Of a stretch of 33,984 bases of DNA, positions 1 through 11,865 are shown one piece after another. The stretch is from positions 29,703-63,686 of the forward strand of contig JAAPAO010000143.1 of the NCBI GenBank assembly GCA_013115145.1. The letters run 5' to 3'. A program made the translations under genes and the position numbers. The notes under the pieces are model-generated. The model saw nothing but the letters and a program-made list of their open reading frames with translations, made no database searches and was not told the origin of the DNA. Every line of letters starts with the position of its first letter. Positions within the stretch are counted from its first letter, which is position 1. This DNA is from Perkinsus chesapeaki (taxonomy: Eukaryota; Perkinsozoa; Perkinsida; Perkinsidae).

Positions 1-98
1 ACTTTTAACAAGTCCCTTTATATCTATACCTTTACTTTTAACAAGTCCCTTTATATCTATACCTTTACTTTTAGCAAGTCCTTTTATATCTATACCTT
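1..98. repeat. 33-nt tandem repeat, three copies
   Basis: Three head-to-tail copies of a 33-nt unit occupy 1-33, 34-66 and 67-98. The unit begins ACTTTTAACAAGTCCC. Copies 1 and 2 are identical and copy 3 has two substitutions. It may continue upstream of the window. The unit length is a multiple of three and one frame is open through all copies, but the array lies just before an exon of the polymerase gene and is more likely intronic. Confidence 0.85.
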
Positions 99-133
99 CA
101 CGCCCACCGCCTGTTTTTCTGATATGATACCTG

Positions 134-3100
134 GTGTTTGTTCCCGGTAGCATCTCTGGTATCTTCGTTAGATACCTTCGTAAATGGATGGGAGATCCTT
201 CTATTCGTAACTTTGATATTCGTGAGATAATAGATTGGCAATATTACAGGACAAGGCTCGGCGCAGCTATACAGAAGATTATCAGCATCCCTGGTAGGGC
301 AGTACTCCCGATAATCCCTAGTGTGTTTGCTCCAGCTATGAATCAGCACGTTAAGAATCCTTGCCCATCCGTAGAGCTGCCACAATGGGCTAAGAAGCGT
401 GTAAGGGAAAGAGAAGATACGTTCAAGTAGGCCTACTACTTTGGGGATGAAGGTTTATTGCATCTACTTCGTTGGGTCCGCTGTATTGGCTATTATTGGC
501 AGTGTATTTATTACTATTAACATACCTGTAATTAAGAAAAATAGATGTTGATAAGAATATATAGAAATATTATAATAAATAAAAGCAACTAGGTCTCTTT
601 GACAGTGCCAGACTTTACTGTTGTTAGGCAGAAGAAGATAACTGATATGTTCGCAAGAATGGCTTCCAAGCCTGCAGCTAAAAGCTCCAGAAAGAAGGTT
701 GCAATTCAGGCAGCTGCCTCATCATCATCTAGTTCATCGTCGAGCTCTAGTGTCAATGCCTTGCCTGACAGTGCCACTGCTATGGATATTGAAGAGGTAG
801 CTTGGTCGACGACAAGTGTGACGACTGTTAGTAGTGACTTATGGTATCAGTCGGTTTGCACTACACAGTTTTACTAAGGAGTTGCCAGAGCATATGTGCT
901 GGATACGTATACAAAAGCGCATTTGTAATTTTTATAGTGCATAATACGGTATCCATCCATGTTACTAATAAGCCGCACACGGTGATGAATACATTCCGCA
1001 TTGGGACCCAATATACCCACTTCTGCCATTCTTGGGGTCCTATATTGTCTCGTGTGCCGTTTATAGAAGTCTTAGTCAGATTTCCGTATCCTCATCGTGC
1101 ATAGCTCTGAAACTACAATGCTAGGTAATAGCACCACCGCCAGCAGCAGCAGCAGCTGAGGAAGACTTCCCGGCTGAGCCCTCCTCGCCGATCGTCGACG
1201 TTGAGGACTTGCCTCTTGAAGGAGCAGCTGCATTACTGAGGCCTGCAAGGGATGAACCTGTCAATTGGAAGAAGGTAACGAAATACCTACTGGGGACGTT
1301 AATTGGTATTTGTTCAGAAACAAGCCCAGAACCTTAGGGAGAGACAGCATGGCACTAGGCAACATAAAGAGGCACTGAAGGAGAGGATGGCTAAGGCACA
1401 GCAGAGGTAGGTTATAAATGTTGATAGTTCCGCCTGTATAAGAATGTGCTCAAAGCTCGCTTGAAAGACTATGTTTTTACGTGATGCTTGATAGGCTAGT
1501 CACATTCAAATTTCGTTAGCGTTCTGTGTTCAAAAATGTCTCGTTATCTCTCATGGGTTTTTTATATTGGCAAAATCCTGACTGTCCTTCCGCGAACAAG
1601 CTACTGAATACAATGCGAAGGTGAGCTTGTATCACGGAAAACGAACAACTGAGACAGAATGATTCAAGGAGTATGAAATAGATGTTAACAATCATCTGAC
1701 GAGCTGATTATTTGGCTTAAATTCGTCATAGGGGGAATACTCTTCAACTTTCGGAGCGATCGATAGTACACTGATAAAAACCAGTCAACCACATGCAACA
1801 TACTTTCTACACTGAATTGCTGCGATAATGCGTTTTTACTACGGTCGGCATTGAGCACTCATAATGAGTAGCTGAGAGACTTGGTACTGAAGGAAGATGG
1901 TCTTTGGTCAGGTTGGGGGCAATGGCTGGTCAGGCTCAAGATGATGATGGTGCGAATCATTCCAGTAGATGGTGGGTTTTGGCATTTCCGAATGAAGTCA
2001 TCAGGTAACCCACCGACTGGGCCTACACCGACAAGTGGTGTGTGGAGCATGACCAATAGGAAACTTGCTGTAGCTACATGGTGAGCTGTTTCGTATCTTA
2101 CTACCTTTAAGTTAAGATACTTCTAGGCATATCCTTGGTTGTGAGCCCATGACCTCTGCTGGATCGAGTACGGTGATGCTGTGGGTTAAAACGGCCGACA
2201 GCCCAACAGTGTATCGCATCGCTCTCAAGCTTGGAAGGAGGCGAGTTTACCATCCTTAATTCGACCTAGGATTTGCCATCAGATTCCTGGCAGCACTGGG
2301 CGATAGCAAACAGATCGATGAGCTCTTAGATGCCATCGGCCTTGAGAAGGTATCCTTGCGGGTGCGCAACTTGTACGATCCTCACGCTTCAGATCGAGAC
2401 CACCTCCCAACTAAGTGGCGGCTTGGAGCTCCCTCGGCATCTGCTTACTGAAAGCGCTTTCGAGGTGCCATCGGTTGATTCTAGTCTTTTCTTAGGTTGC
2501 CTTTTGTAGGTGACTTTGAAGCCGTCCGTTAGTGCCGCGTGGCTAGGGGAGCTATGTCGAGCTGTACCGCCGTCACTAAGAGGAGTTAAACTGTTCGAGT
2601 GCCCAGATTCAGGCTCCTTGGTATTCGAAGTGGAGACGAGGATCACTAATACAGTAGCTTGGCGGTATTGTGCAACTGTCTCCAAAAAGTGCGCAGGTTC
2701 AATTTTACGACCCGACAAAAGTGCCAGATTCCTTCTTTAGTGATCTCAAGCTCGATTCGGCCAGGAATGTAAATCGCGGCCAACCGAGGCGGTTGAGGGG
2801 GAACCTTCTTTTTAGTTGCGATCGTGTACTGATAAGTACCTTCCCGTACAGCAGCCGCCGCCGAGACATTGCTATGTGTAAGTGCTGCTGCCATCTTACC
2901 GTTTAATGCAGTTGGTATTTAGTACTCATATTTGTTCCCGCTTCTTCGATGAGTTATTATACGTGGGATTCGCTCTTTTGGGTCAGTGGTCATTGGAGAC
3001 ATTGCCTTCCGCTAAGTTGGCTGCACCGCATTAGGGTATTTAGTTCAAGCGTTAGTTTCGGAGGACCTTTGAGAGTGAGCATCGTATGGCGCCGTTTGTG

Positions 3101-6100
3101 ATTGTCGGGGTACCATAAGTATCTGTATTATTGCTACGCCTCTACTGATTGACTACCACTATTGTGCCGGGTGGGCTGCTCATCAATGCAGTTACGGCAG
3201 GTACTTCATGACGGCTTATGATGCAGCTATCGACTATACTAGGATATTCGCTGCAGCGTAGCCATCTTTTAGATAAGGTGTGACACCGGATTAGTGTGGT
3301 TAGATATCTCCCTACTGGTATGGCCTATGCTGAGGCTGTGGGGGAAGTGAGAGTCTATGTATGTGGGACAGAGCGAGAGCAAGAGTAAGTTACAACCATA
3401 CACGAGGACGTTCTCCACGCACCAGTATTCGATGCTTTTCAATGCCTTTGAATATCTGTGAGCTGCTATCCCAGTGGACTGGAGTAGAGGAACTTTGAAG
3501 ATTTGTTCACAGTCCTGGGGGCCGCTCCTATGTGGCGATTTGTACTCATCCCTACACTGGTGTCCTCAGGGTGTCCGATACCAGCATCGATAGAATCTTC
3601 CGAGAATCATTGTTGGCTGCTATCGGCGAGGACAATGTTGCCGCCTTGGACCGCATAGCTCCAGCTCAAGTAGGCTGGCCGAATCTCTAGGGGGCATGCC
3701 TGGGCAGGTGGAATACTCGGAGACACCTACACAATTGCAAGGGTTGATGGAACAACAGATCTCCACATGGCAGAGACGCCACGGAGCTATGGTCAGCAAG
3801 AGGCGCGCCTCCCGTTCCATACCGACTTCTCGTCAGATCGCTGTGGTAACTAGCAATAGTGATGACCCACGGCATATGTCTCCGCCCTTCATTCCTATCG
3901 AGTCGGCAATAATGCGTACACCGGTGAGGCTGAAGATCCTGCTGATGGTGATGATATATATTTCAGCTTGGACCAGCTGATGCAGACTTCCCTCCTATCG
4001 ATTGGGTGCGATGGAATTTGAGAAGATGGTCGAGACGTTTGCCAAGACTGCAAGGGTGGTTCAAGAATGACAGGTGATTGGTCTTACGTAATCACTCCGG
4101 AATCGGCAGTGTCAGATTATGGCTCGCTAGACTCAGTGGCATTCCCGTCTGTTGCTTCCCTGCGAATCAGAATGAAGCCGTAGCGGCCGCCTGGGACGTT
4201 ATGTTCGCTAAAGGGTAAGCTGAGGCTTAAGCTTTCATTACTGTGATGCATTCGTTTTAAGTGCCAAAGACCAAGGACTGACACTCAGTACAACTCGACA
4301 GGAAGAGGTAAGCTCTCCATGCTGGCAGCTTCGTAATGACGATTCAGGTCACCCGAGTTGATCTAGCGGAGACATCAGAGCTTCTATTGGAGGCCAAGAC
4401 TGGCAGACCAGACCTAGGCGACGTTGCCGAGGTGAGGTACGCCTATCAACCTTTTGTGTATCTTTTTGAATAGATTAACAACCCTGGTATCTATCGATCA
4501 GTATGCCTTAGCATCGACCTCAACAGCACAGTCTGCATAACCGCCTTAGTTAAAGCACAGCAACTATCAGACTTGTACTTTTCATCCTTCCCGTATTCCG
4601 CTAAGCGTCCTCAGGTTCGGAGGCGAGCTGTCCCGTCAGCGTGCAGTTGTCACTGCGGGCGGTGCTTTAGGGGGTAGGGTTACTACCTTGAGCATCGTGG
4701 CTCTTATAGATCTGTCAGGCTCGGCAGCGCAGCCACCTGAGTACACTGAAACCGGCCTTACTGACTTGATAGATGTCAACGCTGGTGTACCAGCAATAGC
4801 CGATGGTGGCGATATCTCTGTGGCTTCGACTAAAGTAACCCTACTGGGATTCGAACCTGTGCACCATTGCTGCTCAGACTTTCACCTGCCTTCTTCGTGC
4901 AGTGGAGCAGTTGTATTCCCGCGGCAGAGCAGCCGAGGCTAAGCTGATAAAACTGCTTAATGAGCCCAAAACCGAGGCTGACAAACTTCGACGAGATCAA
5001 CAGATAGCCGACGGTGACTTTACTGCTCTCCGTTCTTACCATTGTCATTGCAGGCTCTCATGCCGCGGCAGTAGAGGCGCTAGAATGCGAGCTGAAGCAA
5101 ATACAAGTCCTCCTAGATGGCGTCTACCCGTGGGTATGTGACTCCACCTCATGCGGCAGATTGTCCGATAGAAGCATTCGCGACAAGGTTGGCCTATTGT
5201 CTTTGCTGTTTAAAGATACTCTCTGATCAGGTCCTTCAGTTTATGTCGTATGTTCTGAGGTTACTAGTATCGGAGCTTAAGCGATCAGCGGGAAGTATCG
5301 AGCTGGTCTATGCCAGCTGTACCAAGCTTATTATCTCTACCGGCAGAGTGCGCCCCCACCTCATTCGCCCAGCTGAGATTCTTCTATCAGATATCAGTTG
5401 CCGATGTCACTCGTGTGTGGAAGTCCATCCAAAGTGTCGTTATGAACCACGCGGTCCTGGAGCCCCTTAGTCCGGTGTTCCAAGATGTCTCTGCCATCGG
5501 TACGATCATTTGAGCTATTTTCGATCAAGTTCTGCCTCTCAGATATGTGTGCGTACGGTCTACTGTGGATGGATCCGGCCAACTGGTCAGCCCTGCCAAC
5601 TGATCCTTCTACTGGATCGGTCAACTCTGAATGGGAAATTGATGCGAACTGGAAGATGGCAGAGTTCCTCCCCAATGCCATGCGAGCTCCCTTCTATGTG
5701 TAAGCCCTTCGCAGCAGAGGTGGCTTTCATATAGGACTTAGATTCTGCTCGGAGTACTTGGTAAACTGCATGAAGGCGATGGTGCAGTTGAGGAACGGCA
5801 AAAGACTGGTTACTCTAGAAGAGAAGGTACCCTCATTGGCAGTCCTAGCTTCATAGGAGTCGCCTTCTAGACTCGGAAGAAACGACGGAGGGCCCAGGAG
5901 ATTCAACAAAGAGAGGAAGAGATAGCAGTAGGGATATAGTATCGGCTGAGGTACCACCTTTGTGATGTGTTAGGAAGCCACAGACGCCCAGGCTCAAGCA
6001 CGCTGCGAGCTGGACGACCTGATGGATGACGAAAGAGCACGAGGGGACGCTGTTGATGAGGGAGAGGATGAGGCCAATCCCAGCGGCGGCGCTGCTGATG

Positions 6101-7547
6101 TTATGACAGACCAGCAAATCATGGCAGAGGTCCAGGCATATGCTTGCAACACAAGTGAGATCTGCCGCAACGGCAGTTTTTCATTGCTGTGGTCAGTCCT
6201 GCCGGAGCTGCGACAGAAGCTTTATCGATATGTATCTAATGTAACACAAGTCATGCAGAATGACGAGGCCGCAGTAAGAATCGCCATACCGCTCTTCTCT
6301 CTATTTTTCGTATTAGATGGCGGAGTTGAGGCGTCGTGTGAGTGAGGGGGAGGAGAGCGATTATTCATCTGAAGATGAGGAATCTCTGAACAGCGATGAC
6401 GAAGACTTCCAGGTTGGCTATTGTGCTGTTATCGTCGTCAGTGAGTGTGGTCATTGCAGCTGTCCCGGAAGGAGAGGCTTGAGAAGCGTCTTCAGCAGTG
6501 CGTTATGAAGTGGGAATTCCCCATGCAGGCTGCTGCGGTAGAGCGACCGATAGCCTCGTACCACTTAACTTCAAATTCAGGCGAGGGCAGCGGCCAATGA
6601 GTCGAGGCATGTCGGGCGAGCGAAGTTCTCAGATGATCCTGTGTTGGAATTTGTGAAATGCTTGACACATGTATGAGCCTTGTCTCATTACTCGTCGTGG
6701 ATACTTGTTCCTACCAGGTCCTCGGTCTCGATTCTAGCAACGCTCAGATCGCAGATTTGGTGCACTCCATTCGCAATGATTTGATTCAACTTCTGAGGAA
6801 GAATGTCTTCTCGGAGGAAGCACAATACTCATCACCGATACCACTCATTCGGGCTGCTACGCTTACTGATGTACCCCCGTCTAGTGGCTCTGTTCCCCTT
6901 AGCAAGACCTGCCTCAGGTGCTTTGCTATAAGTGCCATAGAACTAGTAACATAGATGTCAATACAAGCCCCACGAAGGAGCCCGGCATTTGGGAGTGTCC
7001 CTCGTGCCAACAAAGGTGCGTTTCGATTCCTCTCTTTAATAGAGCTTAGAGAATGAAGCGATCTCGATTTTCTTGCTGCCTCAGTTATGATAAAGATGCT
7101 ATTGAAGGGAGGCTGGTCGAGTCTGCCCATTTGGTGGTATATGCCTGGCAGACCCAACAAATCATCTGTGGGAAGTGTCGCCGAGCCAAGCACGCTAACT
7201 TGTCCAAATTTTGCAAATGCAGTGGAGACTGGTGAGTAACCGAATATAGTCTCTAGGAGTGCCACGTCTTCAGGGTGTGCCGCATCTCACGGGAGGAGGC
7301 CGTTATGGCACTGAAGTCCCTCCATTCCGTGGCGTTGGTTCAGCAACTACCTTGGTTGACAGAGACAACTGATCTGTATGGCCTCCCCTCTTTGGCACGG
7401 ATGACTGTTAGTAGGTACGTTCACATGCTACAAGCGAAGGAGGCGGGAGCGCCGACTACGGCTCCAGTGCGACGAGCATTTGTGAAAAGCAGTGCAGCGC
7501 CGCCGCCGCCGGGAGCCGGAAGCACTGGTCTTCTCTTTCAGTGCTAA
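134..7547 (+). CDS. POLE: DNA polymerase epsilon catalytic subunit, C-terminal half (5' partial, multi-exon)
   Basis: This is the leading-strand replicative polymerase. The catalytic N-terminal half lies upstream of the window. The first visible exon reads YLRKWMGDPSIRNFDIREII, followed by LGAAIQKIISIP, which matches the end of the POLE polymerase module. Introns at 294-335 (42 nt), 427-627 and 1275-1317 (43 nt) restore the frame; removing 427-627 gives DTFKQKKITDMF, the family's conserved K-QKKI segment. A serine/alanine-rich linker and a basic helix follow near 700-1400. Pieces of the inactive second polymerase-like half appear near 1880-2080, 3550-3700 and 5230-5500 (FMSYVLRLLVSELKR, YASCTKLIISTGR). 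The C-terminus is clear: FSEEAQYSSP near 6810, cysteine motif A (Cys codons 6924, 6933, 6996, 7005) and motif B (7167, 7176, 7212, 7218; ICGKCRRAKHANLSKFCKC). The last exon ends with the stop at 7545-7547. Only some exon borders in 1410-6700 are resolved. The 5' limit near 134 is approximate. Confidence 0.9.
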
Positions 7548-8149
7548 AGTCTCTTTTGTTATTCATGCACTCGTTTCTAACATATCATTTAATTCGCTAA
7601 GTATAGAGGTATATTTGCGTTGTTACATATAACCATGAGCCGGTGATGTGATTAGGGAAGGTATCAGCTGCTGCTGCTGCTACGATGGGAAGCTCACGGA
7701 TGAAAACATGAGCTTCGAGATACGCATGGTTGGGGTTGGCTCGAGCTGCCCGGTGGGGTATACTCATCAAGGGGTACGGTCTAAATTGATGAAACTGGAA
7801 ACCAGCTTAGAGCCTAAGCTCTTATCGCATCTGCGAATGCATACAGTGGGCGAATACAACTGCTTCGACAACCGCTGTCAGCAAACAAACATAAACTGGT
7901 TGTTTGTTTTTGGCCTGTCATACCGGCCATCACAGGAGCCGGCAGCGGTGTCCGGTTTGTTGTACGTAGACGGTAACCGCTGCTCTGGAAGCTTGCTCTT
8001 TTGCTTTCAATGCACCAACTAGCATGCATCCCAGCTCCTTCAACCGCTTGTTGAAGCGGTGTCTAACCTTGTGCGGAGTGCCTAAGCCCACCTCTTTCAG
8101 TCCCCATGCTCTAAGGAGAGGTAGAACAGATGATCTTCACAAAGCTAGC

Positions 8150-8166
8150 GCCTCCGAATCGGAGGC
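8150..8166. repeat. Perfect 8+1+8 palindrome
   Basis: Arms GCCTCCGA and TCGGAGGC flank a single A with no mismatch. It belongs to the set of odd-length perfect palindromes that recurs in the non-coding parts of this window. Confidence 0.85.
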
Positions 8167-8509
8167 TCTGATGACTTGATCGATCTAGCTGGCGGCCGAA
8201 CTTGCTCCATCACTAAACGCTTCTACATTTCGTAACATCATTCTCGGGTTTCCCAACCTTTTGCGTTTGATTTCAAGTCTGTTAACTTCAGCGCGTCGTC
8301 TCCGAAAGTCCTACCCTCCTCTAGTGTCTTTTCAGTTCAACATATACTATGATAGTTCTATCGTGGGGAGGCAGACATAAGCCTACCACCGAGCGACCCC
8401 ATTAGAAATTCTTGACATCCTTTCTGTCGATTGCCACTAGGCCTCCTCGTTATCCGCACGACTACAGTCTAGGGGAAACTCGGCGGCTCGGAGCCAACCT
8501 GACAGGGCC

Positions 8510-8562
8510 ACTTTAACTCATGAGAGGGCTACTTCAACTCATGAGAGGGCTACTTCAACTCA
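8510..8562. repeat. 21-nt tandem repeat, about 2.5 copies
   Basis: The unit ACTTYAACTCATGAGAGGGC plus T repeats at 8510-8530 and 8531-8551, with a partial copy at 8552-8562. Copies 1 and 2 differ by one base. Confidence 0.85.
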
Positions 8563-9000
8563 GAATCTATATCATCTCATTGGGGACATATATATATTCT
8601 AGTTTCAGTATCACTTTTACGCTGAGACTCGGACCATGGCGGCGATCGGTTCGAGCCTCTCCCCAACAATCGTGGTTAGAAACGAGAGCCCTCATGGTCC
8701 CAGGTAGCGTGATCGATGATATTGTATGATCACTTGGTCAAAGGACAAGCGGTATAGCCGGACTGTCGATCGCTCTCCGAAGAAGTCTCACGGTTTTGAC
8801 CCCCTGTCGCGGAATGGTAATTTTCGTGACAGACAACATCGAACGCGCAGTCTTGTTTTGTGGCAACTGTCCCCATTGTGTTCTGAGAGATTTGTTCCCG
8901 TTGTTTCTGTGCTAGGATCCATTTAGCCGGGACAAGCTAAGAATCTTCCGGCATATCCAAGCGAGCTTGACGTTAACAGTAATCACCTTTTTCGGATCGT

Positions 9001-9014
9001 TATTTACATTTCAG
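9001..9014 (+). promoter_or_regulatory. Candidate splice acceptor (possibly trans-splicing) upstream of the dehydrogenase
   Basis: TATTTACATTTCAG is a pyrimidine-rich acceptor ending 34 nt before the dehydrogenase ATG, followed by an AT-rich leader. The coding region has no introns and organisms with this spliced leader cap their mRNAs by trans-splicing, so this is a reasonable leader addition site. That role is inferred. Confidence 0.4.
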
Positions 9015-9048
9015 TTTCTTTTTAATAATTTTACCAAACTCAATAAAT

Positions 9049-10032
9049 ATGACTGCAGAAAACAATATGAAGGTTACTCTTATCGGTGCTTCTGGTGCCA
9101 TCGGAAAGCCATTATCTATGTTATTAAAGATAAACCCTCTCATCACTGAATTGGCTCTCTATGATGTTCACCAAGCTCGTATTCCTGTTGCCGGTATTGC
9201 TGCTGATGATTCTCATATCAACACCCCGGCTAAGGTCAAGGCATACGTTGATCCTGAACAGCTCCCTGAAGCTGTCACTGGCAGTAGCGTTATAGTTGTA
9301 TGTGCTGGTATTGCTCAGAAACCTGGTATGTCTCGTGAGGATCTCTTTGGTATCGATGCTGGTATTATGCGTGACATCGCTAGGACTTGTGCGAAATATG
9401 CTCCAAAGGCGATGATGTGCATTATGTCTAATCCCGAGACTTCTCTCGTTCCCCTAACTGCTGAGATTTACAAGGAAGCCGGTGTCTACGATCGTAAGAA
9501 GCTCCTTGGCATTACAACTCTCGATGTCACCCGTGCTAGAACATTCTATGCTGATGCCACTGGACTTAATGTTGAAGAAGTTGATGTTCCAGTTGTTGGC
9601 GGTCATGGTGGATGTGCTATCCTTGCTTTGTTCTCTCATGCTTCTCCTTATGTCAAATTGGATGACAAGACTATTGAATCTTTGGATCAACATGTTCAGA
9701 CGGCTGTTACTGAAGTCGTCGATGCTCTAGCTGGTGCAGGTTCAGCCTCGTTGTCTATGGCGTACTCTGCAGCTGAGTTGGTTGATGTTGTCATTCGTGG
9801 TTTAAAGGGTCAGAACACTTCGGCCTGTGCCTATGTTAACTGGCCTTATCAAGGATGTGATTTCTTCGCCCAAGTTACCGACTTCGGTACCGATGGAATT
9901 GAAGGTGTTCACAATATTGATAATTTAAGTCCATTTGAAGAGAAGAGGATGACAGAGACTGTTGAGAAAGTGAAGGAAGATGTTAAGAAGGGTGTTGATT
10001 ATGCTCAATCGCAACAACAACAGCATCAGTAA
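9049..10032 (+). CDS. Malate/lactate dehydrogenase family protein, R-to-Q at the specificity position
   Basis: A 327-residue, intronless NAD-dependent 2-hydroxyacid dehydrogenase of the malate dehydrogenase family. The ATG at 9049 follows an AT-rich leader and puts the Rossmann motif GASGAIGKPLS at residues 13-23, with no obvious targeting peptide, suggesting a cytosolic enzyme. Catalytic residues are present: Asp159 and Arg162 in TTLDVTRA, His186 in VPVVGGHGG, and substrate-binding Arg96 in the loop KPGMSR. The other classical substrate arginine, in the malate dehydrogenase motif RKPGM(D/T)R, is Gln90 here (AQKPGMSR, codon 9316-9318). Gln at that position (102 in lactate dehydrogenase numbering) is typical of lactate dehydrogenases, so substrate choice is uncertain. 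The apicomplexan five-residue loop insertion is absent. The C-terminus ends in a glutamine-rich tail. Damaged copies lie downstream at 11866 and 12767. Confidence 0.93.
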   Translation: MTAENNMKVTLIGASGAIGKPLSMLLKINPLITELALYDVHQARIPVAGIAADDSHINTPAKVKAYVDPEQLPEAVTGSSVIVVCAGIAQKPGMSREDLFGIDAGIMRDIARTCAKYAPKAMMCIMSNPETSLVPLTAEIYKEAGVYDRKKLLGITTLDVTRARTFYADATGLNVEEVDVPVVGGHGGCAILALFSHASPYVKLDDKTIESLDQHVQTAVTEVVDALAGAGSASLSMAYSAAELVDVVIRGLKGQNTSACAYVNWPYQGCDFFAQVTDFGTDGIEGVHNIDNLSPFEEKRMTETVEKVKEDVKKGVDYAQSQQQQHQ

Positions 10033-11013
10033 AGAAATGATTTTGTATATTCCTATTATTAGGATATTAAGTTCTATTTTAACTTATGAAAGCCGTAATT
10101 CAGGCTTGATTAACCTCGAGCAATGTGTAAGCTCTAGTAGACAGATGAGCTCTCTGTCCAATTTAATGATCTTTGAGTTATGAGTGATTCGACTTAGTGT
10201 GACGTACTGTTGTTGCTAAAGCGACAGGAGAGACACTATTTGAAACGTCGATCTATGACATAATCACAGATCTGAACGTCTGATCATGGACGATGCTACT
10301 GCCAACTAACTCCCTTGCAACAGAGTTCAGAGACGCCGGTGCAACGTTAGGATAACCTTCGTAGAAGCCCAGCCACGTTCACGTCATGGAGCACCATCAA
10401 TAGTCAAACCGACGAGGTATTGACATGATCACACGAACCCTCTTCGAGCGGGAGCCATTCACAATCATTCGTATCGCGGCAGCGTCTGTCCAACACTGCT
10501 GTATGTTATCTACACAATTGCATGCATACCTCGGACGAACTTCCTTGGAGCCAAGGCGCCACCATTAGTTATTCCATCTTCGCACAGGGTTTAACGTGAA
10601 TATGACTTCCAATAAGTATTTTTGGTCTCCGTATTCGCAGCCGTCGAATATACCTCGGTACATTTCACGTCAGTGCTGGCAGTACCATCACCAGCCCCTT
10701 GAAGGGTGCTGTGAGAGCTCGGGATCCCATGGTGTGGGAGCTCAGCACAACGCGATCGTGTCTCCATCCGCTCCATCTGAAACCAGAACTTGGAGCGTGA
10801 CAGTCTCCATGATGAGGCATCCAAGAAAAACAAGGCCGATATTTCCCATAGCCTGTAGTGCCCAGCGTGTGAAAGTTTTATAGCTCTCAACTGCACGGTA
10901 CGTCTCGGGTGAACGCCCGCGACCCGCGTGAGCGATCCCCTCGGAGTAGCTGCTCTCCTGGGGTGCAGCACGTTGCGCGGACAGAGACGTGGCGTGGACA
11001 GAGACGTGGCGCT
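10033..11013. other. 3' flank of the dehydrogenase, duplicated downstream
   Basis: No supported gene. Blocks of this flank recur in diverged form near 11950-12740. Examples are the segment around GACAGATGAGCTCTCTGTCC (10140 and 12070) and the stretch around GAGCGGGAGCCATTC (near 10450 and 12549). Confidence 0.6.
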
Positions 11014-11853
11014 ATGCAACTACAAATGCAACCGAACTTCTCGACGTCAACTATGGAGCTCGTGCCTTCAAGCCATAAGCGGCGTCAGTTACGAGGAGAA
11101 AGCTGCTGTGATTTGAAGGACAACTCTGACTTCAGCTCGGAGACGCTTCTAAGCCATCCGACGTATACTAAGGCTGGAAGATGGTTCCGTGTTATCATGT
11201 CACTAACCCTTACGGGCTTAGCTATGTATGTTGCCCTTAGCCTTGGCTTTATTTTATCGGTCGACTATATAATCGAGGCATATGTTTATCAGTGGAGGGT
11301 GGATTTACGAAGCCTCGAGGTTAGTCCCGACCCAGCCTCATTTGTTAACTCTACCGATAACACCCCTACATGTCTTACCTTTGGCTCCAACGATTACGTT
11401 AACATATCTTTTGTGGTATCGATAACTAACAATCCATCATGGTTGGAAGTTGACGTAGAATCGGTGGACTTGATAGAGCCCGACGTAACCCCTGCCTTGT
11501 TTAGAGTTTCGACCCCGCCTCTCAAAGGTGAAAATACGGTCTTAGCTCGATTGATAATGAGATCTGATTTCATGCGGCGGCAGCAGTATACGAGGCTGTG
11601 GAATATGAAATCGGTGCGATGCATTCCCGCAAACCTGACTCTCTTAACTAGGTTTACTATCTTCGGCTACCAGAGTAGCACACTTTTCGACGTAGTAGCA
11701 TCGTCAGCATGCGTTGCTGCTAACAGAGAGCTGACCTTCGCGGAAACCCATCCTAACTCTGCGTTGCCTCCCGCCGTGGTTGGCAAAATAAATGGAGTTT
11801 ACTCTTTTCGTGAATCAAACACTGCCGCCTTACTTTACGACTGCTATTGTTAG
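11014..11853 (+). CDS. Single-pass membrane protein with LEA_2-like extracytoplasmic domain
   Basis: A 279-residue frame from the ATG at 11014; upstream in-frame sequence has only a GTG and is not used. It has a polar, basic N-terminus of about 60 residues, one strong transmembrane segment (VIMSLTLTGLAMYVALSLGF and following), and then about 190 residues. The latter contain NISFVVSITNNPSWLEVDV, which resembles the start of LEA_2/WHy domains, where a beta-strand leads into an Asn-Pro pair. Such membrane-anchored proteins are common in plants and protists but their function is mostly unknown. The stop at 11851-11853 is 12 nt before the start of a duplicated dehydrogenase tail, so the C-terminus may have been cut by that duplication. 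Domain assignment rests on pattern only. Confidence 0.55.
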   Translation: MQLQMQPNFSTSTMELVPSSHKRRQLRGESCCDLKDNSDFSSETLLSHPTYTKAGRWFRVIMSLTLTGLAMYVALSLGFILSVDYIIEAYVYQWRVDLRSLEVSPDPASFVNSTDNTPTCLTFGSNDYVNISFVVSITNNPSWLEVDVESVDLIEPDVTPALFRVSTPPLKGENTVLARLIMRSDFMRRQQYTRLWNMKSVRCIPANLTLLTRFTIFGYQSSTLFDVVASSACVAANRELTFAETHPNSALPPAVVGKINGVYSFRESNTAALLYDCYC

Positions 11854-11865
11854 CTTTTTGGCACA

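Larger units (their letters stand above)
7548..9048. other. Intergenic region between POLE and the dehydrogenase
   Basis: No convincing coding exon is visible. A reading frame at 7648-8022 contains cysteine codons from a GCT microsatellite near 7670 and no recognisable domain. The stretch holds several inverted repeats: AAACAAAC 7883-7890 with GTTTGTTT 7902-7909, ACCGCTT 8043-8049 with AAGCGGT 8054-8060, and GCCTCCGA 8150-8157 with TCGGAGGC 8159-8166. It also holds a 21-nt tandem repeat at 8510-8562. Confidence 0.6.

Noticed and set aside
599-877. ATG at 599 as the start of a small Ser-rich protein
   Set aside because: The ATG lies inside intron 427-627. Removing that intron joins the KQKKITDMF segment to the upstream POLE exon, so this is an internal exon.
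4840-4875. tRNA T-arm-like GGTTCGAATCCC on the minus strand
   Set aside because: The flanking bases do not pair as a T stem, no acceptor partner is present, and it lies in POLE coding territory.
7648-8022. 124-residue frame as a gene
   Set aside because: It contains inverted repeats and a GCT microsatellite, has no domain or splice support, and looks like intergenic DNA.
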